The notes under the pieces are model-generated. The model ran no database searches and was not told where the DNA came from. It saw only the letters and a program-made list of their open reading frames with translations. From positions 1-9,445 of the forward strand of contig JBGOTP010000199.1 in the NCBI GenBank assembly GCA_041476545.1: DNA of 9,445 bases, written 5' to 3'. A program made the translations under genes and the position numbers. This DNA is from JBGOTP01 sp041476545. Lineage in GTDB: Bacteria > Acidobacteriota > Vicinamibacteria > Vicinamibacterales > CAVVIG01. Below are positions 1 through 5,262 of this stretch, in pieces. Within the stretch, counting starts at the first letter, position 1; each line of letters starts with the position of its first letter.

Positions 1-111
1 AGTTGCTATCGGCTGTCGGACCTTCCTGATCTCGATGGAGAGGATGTTCGCCAGGCGCTCGCCTACGCGGCTGTCCTCGCTCAGGGTGAGCTCCACCCGA
101 TTCGCGCCTGA
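1..111 (+). CDS. DUF433 family protein, antitoxin-like (3' end only)
   Basis: The window opens inside this gene. Frame 1 gives 36 residues ending in LAYAAVLAQGELHPIRA before a TGA at 109-111. The visible pattern, a Leu-Pro-Asp-Leu-Asp stretch, an acidic residue, then a helix with LAYAAVLA, is how DUF433 proteins typically end. DUF433 proteins are small winged-helix-like DNA-binding proteins usually encoded just before DUF5615 PIN-like proteins, and are regarded as the antitoxin partner. The next gene starts 3 nt after the stop and is such a protein, which supports the call. The family role is inferred from the C-terminus and context only, since the DNA-binding part lies outside the window. 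Confidence 0.7.
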   Translation, partial: SCYRLSDLPDLDGEDVRQALAYAAVLAQGELHPIRA

Positions 112-114
112 GCG

Positions 115-651
115 ATGCGGTTCTTGGCCGACGCCGGGATCTCGCCCAAGACCGTTGAGTTCTTGACGCAACTTGGCCACGAAGCGGTTCACGTCCGCAC
201 GTTGGGGCTGCAACGTTCCCCGGATCCGGAACTGGTTGATCGTGCCCGCGCAAATTCGCGTGTCGTCCTGACAGTCGATCTCAACTTCGGCGACACTCTC
301 GCGCTCGGCGTCCTCGACAAGCCGAGCGTCATCCTCTTCCGGCTCGCGGATGAACGAGCCGAATCCGTCAATCGTCGTCTCTCGACAGTTCTCGATGAGC
401 GTCGCGGCGAACTCGAGTCGGATGTGTTGATCCTCGTTGAGCGGGCTTTGCCCGTTTGCGTCCGCGCCTATTTCACAACCCACCTCCCAGCCTGCCGCGG
501 TTCGTCGAAGAGGAGTGTTGAGCGTCCCTGCGCTACGGCTGGCTGGCTGGTTCGCGCAACGGTCAGGATGAGAAACGCCGTGAGGACGGGTCTGGCTGGC
601 ATCGGCCACAACGTCCCGACGACCCCGGGGTTCCAGTCGCCACGGGAATAG
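115..651 (+). CDS. DUF5615 PIN-like toxin-type nuclease, possibly 3'-frameshifted
   Basis: Residues 1-108 match the DUF5615 (Mut7-C-like PIN) fold: N-terminal MRFLADAGIS with acidic D6, a helix, GHEAVHVRTLGL, an SPDPELVDRA segment with acidic residues near 37-39, then VVLTVDLNFGD (D55, D60). D6, the 37-39 acids and D55 are the expected metal-binding positions of a PIN-like RNase. The ATG lies 3 nt after the DUF433 stop without a strong Shine-Dalgarno, so translation is probably coupled. Family members are usually about 115-120 residues and end in an Arg-rich strand (like RVRRLPI). This frame instead runs to 178 residues with a Cys/Arg/Ala-rich tail unlike the family. Shifting frame near 441 gives FARLRPRLF, closer to the expected ending, with a stop at 519-521. 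The frameshift is inference. The toxin role comes from the family and pairing. Confidence 0.72.
   Translation: MRFLADAGISPKTVEFLTQLGHEAVHVRTLGLQRSPDPELVDRARANSRVVLTVDLNFGDTLALGVLDKPSVILFRLADERAESVNRRLSTVLDERRGELESDVLILVERALPVCVRAYFTTHLPACRGSSKRSVERPCATAGWLVRATVRMRNAVRTGLAGIGHNVPTTPGFQSPRE
468..602 (-). pseudogene. Signal-peptide-like short frame, possible stump of a secreted-protein gene
   Basis: On the minus strand an ATG at 602-600 begins a 44-residue frame, MPARPVLTAFLILTVARTSQ followed by PAVAQG and 18 more residues, then a stop. Basic start, hydrophobic core and AVAQ|G make a textbook signal peptide with a signal peptidase I site. The frame ends only about 18 residues after the predicted cleavage, so it cannot be a normal secreted enzyme. 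It lies antisense to the odd C-terminal extension of the DUF5615 gene. An in-frame ATG also exists at 665-663. No convincing ribosome binding site precedes either start. It may be a gene remnant or a chance shadow in GC-rich DNA. Confidence 0.22.
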
Positions 652-660
652 TAATGGCGT

Positions 661-678
661 TTCATATTAAGGTCATGA
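661..678. promoter_or_regulatory. Candidate TetR operator, copy 1 (in front of tetR)
   Basis: TTCATATTAAGGTCATGA sits just before the tetR start codon and matches the element at 1400-1417 at 15 of 18 positions. It is a conspicuously AT-rich island in GC-rich sequence. A broader imperfect dyad (CATATT at 663-668 against ATTATG at 680-685, 5 of 6) reaches into the ATG. Its position at the tetR start would suit autorepression. The function is inferred from recurrence, symmetry and location; no promoter boxes could be placed with confidence. Confidence 0.42.
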
Positions 679-682
679 TATT

Positions 683-1360
683 ATGTCGCATCCAATGCCT
701 GCTCGAACTCAAACCTCCCGAACTCGCCGCCCTGGACGATCTCCACGCGTGACGCAGCGTTCCGCTCGAAAACGCGAAACGCACGAGCGCATTCTGAAAT
801 CAGCGGGGGCAATCGCTCGTCGCGAAGGACTCCGAGCGGCGAGCGTGCCGCGAGTCATGAGTGGGGCGGGTCTGACGGTCGGCGGCTTTTACGCCCACTT
901 TCCATCGAAAACCGCGATGGACATAGCGGTGATCCGGAGCATGCTCGGCGTGGTCCCGGGGCGCTGGCTCTCAGGGCTGGAGGATTCGTCCGGTCTCGTC
1001 TGGGTAAGGCGTGCGCTCGGCAGATACCTCAATGTGGCCCATCGCGACAATCCCGATGGCTGTCCATATCCTGCGGTCCTTTCGGAAATCGCTGGAGCGT
1101 CGGACGAGGTGCGCCGTGCCTTCGCCGAGGCGTTTGAGTTCCGCGTAAAAGCGTTTGAAGCCCAGGTTCCTCCCGTGGCTGGCTTTACGGCTCGCGAACG
1201 GGCGCTCGCAAGCATGGCCCTCACGATTGGCGGAATTCTGTTGGCCCGTGCCGTTCGAGGCAATCCGATGAGCGAGGAGATGCTCGCAGCGTGCAAGAAG
1301 TGGGCGCTGCCTGAGTTCGACGCCAAAGCCGCCGGCGACCCTCCGAAGCCTAAACCCTAA
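683..1360 (+). CDS. TetR/AcrR family transcriptional regulator
   Basis: This 225-residue protein has a basic N-terminal tail (1-30), then the TetR DNA-binding domain at about 31-80: RETHERILKSAGAIARREGL followed by a helix-turn-helix ending in GLTVGGFYAHFPSK, the family signature. The C-terminal ligand domain includes a DGCPYP motif (C127) seen in the QacR/LmrA-YxaF-like branch, whose members sense small lipophilic compounds and control efflux or redox genes. A Pro/Lys-rich tail ends the protein. The start is uncertain: ATG 683 has a weak AAGG 10 nt upstream, while ATG 695 (MPARTQ) has none. The propeller and MATE genes follow on the same strand, and a repeated element lies in front of both tetR and the propeller gene. 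It is therefore a good candidate to regulate itself and the efflux unit (inference). The ligand is unknown. Confidence 0.9.
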   Translation: MSHPMPARTQTSRTRRPGRSPRVTQRSARKRETHERILKSAGAIARREGLRAASVPRVMSGAGLTVGGFYAHFPSKTAMDIAVIRSMLGVVPGRWLSGLEDSSGLVWVRRALGRYLNVAHRDNPDGCPYPAVLSEIAGASDEVRRAFAEAFEFRVKAFEAQVPPVAGFTARERALASMALTIGGILLARAVRGNPMSEEMLAACKKWALPEFDAKAAGDPPKPKP

Positions 1361-1399
1361 AAATCATGTCGAATCTTCAGAGGGGCTTCGCGCGCCGTA

Positions 1400-1417
1400 T
1401 TCATATGATGGTCATAA
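1400..1417. promoter_or_regulatory. Candidate TetR operator, copy 2 (in front of the propeller gene)
   Basis: TTCATATGATGGTCATAA lies in the 152-bp gap between tetR and the propeller gene. It contains a perfect inverted repeat, TATGA (1404-1408), spacer TGG, TCATA (1412-1416), and matches 15 of 18 bases of the element in front of tetR. CATAAT at 1413-1418 could serve as a -10 box, so a bound repressor would block the promoter; no good -35 was seen. If transcription starts just after it, the leader is about 90 nt. Its role as operator is inference. Confidence 0.5.
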
Positions 1418-1499
1418 TCCCGACGACGCTGGTCCGGTCGGAGCGTCGCGCGTCATGCCGCTCGTATCTTTCGCGTGTCGTTTGCATTTGTCATAGATC

Positions 1500-1505
1500 A
1501 AGGAG
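1500..1505 (+). promoter_or_regulatory. Ribosome binding site that fixes the propeller gene start
   Basis: AAGGAG stands 7 nt before the ATG at 1513. This places the start there rather than at the upstream in-frame ATG at 1366, which would add 49 residues of unlikely Arg/Cys-rich sequence and translate through the candidate operator. The chosen start puts a signal peptide at the very N-terminus. Confidence 0.8.
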
Positions 1506-1512
1506 TCAGCAC

Positions 1513-2634
1513 ATGTCACACCTCAAGCACTCGCGGAGCTTCACCCTCGCCGCGCTCGCACTCATCGGCTTACCGTTGGGATTTGGTCTCGTTCTGGCGG
1601 CCAGCGGAACGGGCGCGGGTGTGCAGGATCCGGCCGGGCGTGGACAGGCGCGCGCCGCCGCCCGCACATCCGCAACCGACGGGCACAATCTCACGCTTCC
1701 CGATTTGCCCAATCCCTATCGTACCGTCGAGAACATCGTGACGATGCCGGCTGGAAGAAACATGGGCTCGACCAACGCCATCAATGTCGACTCGAAGGGA
1801 AACATCTGGGTCTTCGAGCGCTGCGGGACGAACTCGTGTGCCGATTCCAAGGTTGATCCGATTCTGCAATTCGACGCGTCGGGAAAACTCCTCCGCAGTT
1901 TCGGTGCCGGCCAATTCGTCTTTCCGCACGGCGTCATTCTCGACGCCGACGACAACATGTGGATTGTCGATGCTGGCGTTGTCGAGAACGTGAAAGGGAA
2001 TCAGATCTTCAAGTATTCGCCGACCGGACAGCTCCTACTGACGCTGGGAAAGCCTGGCGTTCGTGGGACCACTTTGGATCTGTTCAATGAGCCATCGGAT
2101 CTGGCGATCGCGCCGAACGGCGACATCTACGTGGCCGACGGCCACATCAATACGGAATCCAATCGTCGGATCGTCCATCTCGCGAAGGATGGAAGATTTA
2201 TCGAGGCGTTTGGAACCAAGGGAACGGGCCCCCTGCAGTTCGACAACCCGCACTCCATCGCGCTCGACTCCAAGGGCCGGATCTTCGTCGGGGACCGCAC
2301 CAACAATCGGATCCAGATCCTCTCGCCTCGCGGAGAGTTCATCGCGGAGTGGCGGCAGTTCGGCCGGCCGAGCGGCGTGAGAATCCACAACGACATCCTG
2401 TATGTGGCCGATTCGGAGTCTCGCAACATCCCAGGGCAGTACGGGTATAACCCGGGCTTTCATCGCGGCATCTACATCGGGAGCGTTAATGACGGTGTGG
2501 TCACGGCCTTCATCCCCGACCCGCGGCCGAATGGAGGAGCAAGCTTTCCTGAAGGAATCTCGGTGGACAAAACGGGTACGATCTGGGGAGGGTCGATAGG
2601 CGACAGAAAGGTGTTGAAATTCGTGAAGCCGTGA
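1513..2634 (+). CDS. Secreted NHL-repeat beta-propeller protein, PAL-like
   Basis: This 373-residue protein begins with an export signal: basic MSHLKHSR, hydrophobic stretch about 9-30, then a small-residue cleavage region near ASGTGAGVQ. From about 85 onward come NHL-type propeller blades, each with a PxG/PxD-I-A-x-D-x-x-G-x-I-x-V-x-D core (for example FPHGVILDADDNMWIVDAG at 137-155, FNEPSDLAIAPNGDIYVADG at 191-210). The layout resembles peptidyl-alpha-hydroxyglycine amidating lyase (PAL): R103, H139 (FPHG), H247 (NPHS) and R262 (DRTNNR) match the catalytic or zinc positions. The third zinc His is replaced by E347 (FPEG), and the PAL Tyr by H211. PAL activity is therefore doubtful; a metal-binding lyase/lactonase or a binding protein is possible. 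Its last codons overlap the MATE gene (GTGA), implying one mRNA and a role linked to transport. Confidence 0.85.
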   Translation: MSHLKHSRSFTLAALALIGLPLGFGLVLAASGTGAGVQDPAGRGQARAAARTSATDGHNLTLPDLPNPYRTVENIVTMPAGRNMGSTNAINVDSKGNIWVFERCGTNSCADSKVDPILQFDASGKLLRSFGAGQFVFPHGVILDADDNMWIVDAGVVENVKGNQIFKYSPTGQLLLTLGKPGVRGTTLDLFNEPSDLAIAPNGDIYVADGHINTESNRRIVHLAKDGRFIEAFGTKGTGPLQFDNPHSIALDSKGRIFVGDRTNNRIQILSPRGEFIAEWRQFGRPSGVRIHNDILYVADSESRNIPGQYGYNPGFHRGIYIGSVNDGVVTAFIPDPRPNGGASFPEGISVDKTGTIWGGSIGDRKVLKFVKP

Positions 2635-4058
2635 ACCGCCTCCCAAGGATTCTGGCGACAGCGCCGCGTCTCGACACGCGAACACGCGTGCTGCTCGAAG
2701 GGCCCATCGTGAGCACGCTCCTGCGGCTCGCAACGCCGAACGTGCTGGTCATGCTGGTGCAGGCCTCCGTCGGGCTCATCGAGACGTATTTCGTCGCCAA
2801 GCTCGGCACCGATGCGCTGGCGGGCATGGCGCTGGTCTTCCCCGTGCTGATGCTGATGCAGATGATGTCGGGGGGGGCCGTGGGCGGTGGGATCTCATCC
2901 GCGATCGCCCGCGCGCTCGGCGCCGGACGTCGCGCCGACGCGAATGCGCTGGTGGCCCATGCGCTCGTCATCGCGATCGGTTTCGGGCTCCTGTTCATGC
3001 TTGCCGTTCTGGGGGGCGGCCGATGGCTCTACAGTGCGATGGGCGGGAGCGGCGCGTCCCTCACCGCCGCGCTCACGTACTCGACCGTGGTCTTCTCGGG
3101 GGCGATTCTGATCTGGGTCTTCAACTCGCTCGCGAACGTGATCCGCGGCACCGGCAACATGGTGGTTCCGGCCGCGATCGCATCTGCCGGCGCTGCGGGG
3201 CTGATCCCCCTGTCCCCATGCCTCATCTTCGGCTGGGGACTGTTTCCGCGTCTCGGCATCGCCGGTGGCGCCGTCGCGGTGATCATCTACTACGGCGTCG
3301 GAACCGTCGCCCTCGTCGCCTATCTTCGCGCAGGGCGCAGCGTCGTCCGTCTGTCCTTTGTTGATGTCCGCTTCCGATGGCCACTCTTCCACGACATTCT
3401 ACGAGTGGGAGCGGTCGCCGCCTTGGTCACCGTCCAGACGAATCTCACGATCGCGATCGCGACCGGATTCGTCGGCCGCTTCGGACCCGCGGCGATCGCG
3501 GGCTACGGTACCGGCTCGCGCCTCGAGTACCTTCTGGTCCCTCTCGTGTTCGGGATCGGTGGTCCGCTCGTCGCCATGGTGGGAACCAACATCGGCGCGG
3601 GCCAGCGTGACCGCGCGTTGCGCGCGGCCTGGATCGGCGCCGGGATCGCTGCAGGCCTCACGGAGATCATCGGGCTGTCGGCCGCCGCCTTCCCGCACGC
3701 GTGGCTCTCGCTGTTCGGCACGGACCCGGCGATGCTTGACGCCGGCTCGCGCTATCTCCGCGCGGTCGGTCCGTTCTACGGTCTGTTCGGGCTCGGTCTG
3801 GCGCTGTACTTCGCATCGCAGGGCGCCGGGCGGCTGCTGTGGCCGCTGCTCGCGAATCTGACGCGGCTGGCGATCGCGGCCGGCGGTGGTTGGCTGGCAC
3901 TGCGATGGGGCGGCGGCGTCTCGCATGTCTTCGTTGCGCTGAGCGTGGGACTTGCCGCGTTCGGGCTGATGAACGCCGGGGCTGTCTCGAGCGGCGCCTT
4001 GTTCGGCCCGATCGCCTGGCCACGCCCACGCATTCTCGTTCGTGAAGGAGAGCCATGA
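2631..4058 (+). CDS. MATE family multidrug/toxin efflux transporter
   Basis: This 475-residue, very hydrophobic protein has about 12 predicted membrane segments in two similar halves (about 30-230 and 255-455), the MATE arrangement. Family-like stretches are LLEGPIVSTLLRLATPNVLV near 21-40, ETYFVAKLGTDALAG at 51-65, and NVIRGTGN at 169-176 in the first half. The second half has the matching ATGFVGRFGPAAIAGYGTGSR at about 277-297 and GTNIGAGQRDRA near 318-329. Length is normal for the family. MATE proteins in the inner membrane export cationic or lipophilic compounds using a Na+ or H+ gradient; the substrate here cannot be told. Translation starts at GTG 2631, overlapping the propeller stop by 4 nt, so it is coupled. 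A GTG at 2688 is an alternative start. The TetR gene two positions upstream is the likely regulator. Confidence 0.92.
   Translation: MNRLPRILATAPRLDTRTRVLLEGPIVSTLLRLATPNVLVMLVQASVGLIETYFVAKLGTDALAGMALVFPVLMLMQMMSGGAVGGGISSAIARALGAGRRADANALVAHALVIAIGFGLLFMLAVLGGGRWLYSAMGGSGASLTAALTYSTVVFSGAILIWVFNSLANVIRGTGNMVVPAAIASAGAAGLIPLSPCLIFGWGLFPRLGIAGGAVAVIIYYGVGTVALVAYLRAGRSVVRLSFVDVRFRWPLFHDILRVGAVAALVTVQTNLTIAIATGFVGRFGPAAIAGYGTGSRLEYLLVPLVFGIGGPLVAMVGTNIGAGQRDRALRAAWIGAGIAAGLTEIIGLSAAAFPHAWLSLFGTDPAMLDAGSRYLRAVGPFYGLFGLGLALYFASQGAGRLLWPLLANLTRLAIAAGGGWLALRWGGGVSHVFVALSVGLAAFGLMNAGAVSSGALFGPIAWPRPRILVREGEP
4045..4057 (+). promoter_or_regulatory. Orphan start signal: ribosome binding site and ATG at the MATE stop
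   Basis: AAGGAG (4045-4050) is followed after 4 nt by ATG (4055-4057), whose last bases form the MATE stop (ATGA). This is the arrangement of a translationally coupled downstream gene. The frame it opens runs only to 4279. After roughly the first 16 codons it is simply the antisense of the AbiEii remnant, so the original downstream gene appears to have been cut off. This is inference; the site could also be coincidental. Confidence 0.4.
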
Positions 4059-4059
4059 G

Positions 4060-4280
4060 ACCAGCTGAAGATCTTCGCGGAGCGCTCGTGCGGACCTTGG
4101 CTACGGCGTCGTGGAAGTACGTCAGTGCCTTCAGCAGATGCGTGCGGCTGTACGAGACGGCTGTGAACTTCCTCGCGAAGATCTCCCGCAGCCCGTACGC
4201 ACTGGCGGCAACGTACAGGTCCACGAAATCCCGACGACTGCCGCGGCTGGCGATGGCTCCGTTGACCCGACCCGTCTAAT
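4060..4280 (-). pseudogene. AbiEii/AbiGii-type nucleotidyltransferase toxin, 3' remnant
   Basis: On the minus strand the frame reads GAIASRGSRRDFVDLYVAAS, then AYGLREIFARKFTAVSYSRT and HLLKALTYFHDA. This is the conserved C-terminal part of AbiEii/AbiGii family proteins (nucleotidyltransferase toxins of AbiE-type phage-defence and toxin-antitoxin systems): an IAxRGxxRDFxDLY motif, a helix, then a YSxxHLLKALxYFxDA motif. The N-terminal catalytic part with the GGxxL motif and metal-binding Asp residues is absent. Homology stops around 4262-4280, next to the transposase remnant. After YFHDA (about 4110) the sequence no longer resembles the usual family ending, so the extreme C-terminus is also lost or shifted. 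There is no start codon or partner AbiEi gene. It is a dead fragment. Confidence 0.75.
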
Positions 4281-4295
4281 GCTGCCTTAATGCTG
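4277..4295 (+). repeat. Short direct repeat at the remnant junction (TAATGCTG x2)
   Basis: TAATGCTG occurs at 4277-4284 and again at 4288-4295, 3 nt apart, exactly where the AbiEii remnant ends and transposase homology begins. It may mark an illegitimate recombination joint. A chance repeat is possible at this length. Confidence 0.5.
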
Positions 4296-4815
4296 TCGTC
4301 CTCAAAGGCATGCGTGAGGCGCTCGGCGCGGTGTTTCCCGCCACGACCCTGCAGACGTGCATCGTCCATTTGATTCGACACAGTCTGGCGTATGCGAATT
4401 GGCGCAAGCGCAAGCCGCTCGCGGCGGCGCTGAAACTGGTGTACACCGCGCCGACGGTGGAGGCGGCCGAGGCCGCCCTCACGGAGTTGGCGGAGAGTCC
4501 GTGAGGCAGAGAGTTCCCCACGGTCGTCGCGGCTTGGCGCCGGGCCTGGACGCACGTCATTCCGTTCTCGCGTTCCCGCCGGAGGTGCGGCGGGCGATCC
4601 ACACGACCAACGCGCTGGAGAACGTCAATCGGCAACTGCGCAAGATCATCAAGACGCGTGGCCATTTTCCGAACGACGAAGCCGCGACCACACTCCTGTG
4701 GCTCGCGCTCCGCAACATCGCCAGCACCTGGCAATGGTGCGCCAGCACGTGGCCCACCGCGATGAATCAGTTCGCGATTCTCTACCAGGATCGCTTCACC
4801 CGCGCGCTGGTGTAA
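4286..4815 (+). pseudogene. IS256-family (Mutator type) transposase, truncated and disrupted
   Basis: The second half of an IS256-type DDE transposase is recognisable. It opens with AVVLKGMREALGAVFPATTL, then QTCIVHLIRHSLAYANWRKR (the family's cysteine/His motif) and TAPTVEAAEAALTELAESP. A stop TGA follows at 4502-4504 where family members have Trp, then GREFPTVVAAWRRAWTHVIPF. The frame shifts near 4565-4569 (one T missing), after which AFPPEVRRAIHTTNALENVN leads to QFAILYQDRF and a stop at 4813-4815. The catalytic Glu (codon 4618-4620, in NALENVNR) is kept. The second catalytic Asp, normally in VVDGLKG, is gone because Asp-Gly is missing. The N-terminal half with the first Asp is absent. Three lesions plus truncation make it non-functional. 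It continues into the IS right end at about 5004. Confidence 0.88.
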
Positions 4816-4881
4816 CATGCAGACGCACATGGACTGCCACAGTCCCTGCGGACGCACAGACCGCGCCCACAGGGTCTTGGA

Positions 4882-4902
4882 AAACCGCACAGGACGCGGT
4901 TT
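4882..4902. terminator. Perfect 7-bp hairpin downstream of the transposase (weak terminator candidate)
   Basis: AAACCGC (4882-4888), loop ACAGGAC, GCGGTTT (4896-4902) form a perfect 7-bp stem with a 7-nt loop, about 67 nt after the transposase stop. The T-run is only three bases, so termination is possible but unproven. It probably belongs to the IS right end. Confidence 0.3.
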
Positions 4903-4977
4903 CCCACAGCGCCCACACGCTGTATCGTTTCAGCGAAGAGAGCGGCAGAAGAACGAAGAGCTTCGCGGTCAACCCGC

Positions 4978-5004
4978 CTCACACACAAAAAGTCTGACAC
5001 TCCC
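4978..5004. repeat. Probable right terminal inverted repeat of the IS256-like element
   Basis: The sequence CTCACACACAAAAAGTCTGA followed by CACTCCC reads, on the opposite strand, as GGGAGTGTCAGACTTTTTGT and onward. A GG-x-GTGTCA-x-A...TTTGTGT style end is typical of many IS256-family elements. It lies about 160 bp after the transposase stop, a normal distance. The partner left repeat is not in the window, so the exact outer base is a judgement. Confidence 0.48.
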
Positions 5005-5262
5005 GCATTCGATGACCACAGCCGACGTTTCCATTCTCCCGACTGGCGGGAGCACGGCGCACGTTTTCGCAACCTATCTGGGCGTTGGCAGCTGTGGGGG
5101 ACCTCATTGTCCGCGATAGTCGGCGCATTGGACGTGCATTAGGAAGACTGAAAGCTGACGGCGGATAGCTGGCAGCTGTCAGTTGGCCCCTTCGCGCGCG
5201 ATTCGGACCGCCGCCGTCTCACCAAGGGAGGTGATCCGGTACGGCGCGGCCTGCCGTGGCCA
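5005..5262. other. Intergenic region between the IS remnant and ftsH, no gene seen
   Basis: No frame on either strand resembles a known protein. Contents noted: a 6-bp hairpin CTCCCG-ACTGG-CGGGAG (5036-5052); the AGCTG-rich repeat (5153-5183); and a 5-bp hairpin ACGGC/GCCGT (5241-5257) just after the ftsH stop. Neither hairpin is followed by a T-run on the minus strand, so no clear intrinsic terminator for clpB-ftsH can be named. No tRNA-like cloverleaf or TTCGA loop was found. Confidence 0.6.
5153..5183. repeat. AGCTG-rich intergenic repeat with dyad symmetry
   Basis: AGCTGACGGCGGATAGCTGG followed by CAGCTGTCAGT holds three AGCTG/CAGCT units and an outer inverted repeat CTGAC (5155-5159) / GTCAG (5178-5182). 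Degenerate runs of AGCTGAC/AGCTGAT units are common between genes in Acidobacteriota and some Deltaproteobacteria. This looks like a short, decayed example. Its function is unknown. Confidence 0.45.

Larger units (their letters stand above)
4286..5004 (+). mobile_element. IS256-family insertion sequence remnant (left part deleted)
   Basis: The remnant consists of the broken transposase plus about 190 bp of right-end non-coding DNA. The left end is missing, with the AbiEii fragment directly abutting. The proposed right boundary is where the inverted-repeat-like sequence at 4978-5004 ends. No target-site duplication can be assessed because the left end is lost. Confidence 0.65.

Noticed and set aside
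1366..1512. Upstream in-frame start for the propeller protein
   Set aside because: It would add 49 unlikely residues before the signal peptide and run through the candidate operator. ATG 1513 has an AAGGAG at good spacing.
2035..2733. 232-codon minus-strand frame
   Set aside because: Antisense to the propeller gene; the composition is a shadow of the NHL repeats.
4055..4279. 74-codon plus-strand frame after MATE
   Set aside because: Most of it is antisense to the AbiEii remnant, which has clear family motifs. Only its start signal is of interest.
4817..5119. 100-codon plus-strand frame after the transposase
   Set aside because: It spans the IS right end and intergenic DNA, shows no domain, and lacks a ribosome binding site.
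5224..5237. AAGGGAGGTGATCC, which on the minus strand nearly equals the 3' end of 16S rRNA (GGATCACCTCC)
   Set aside because: The bases before it on the minus strand do not match the conserved 16S 3' helix region (no AAGTCGTAACAAGGTA), and no rRNA gene fits beside ftsH. As a plus-strand ribosome binding site it has no start codon at a usable distance. Probably chance.
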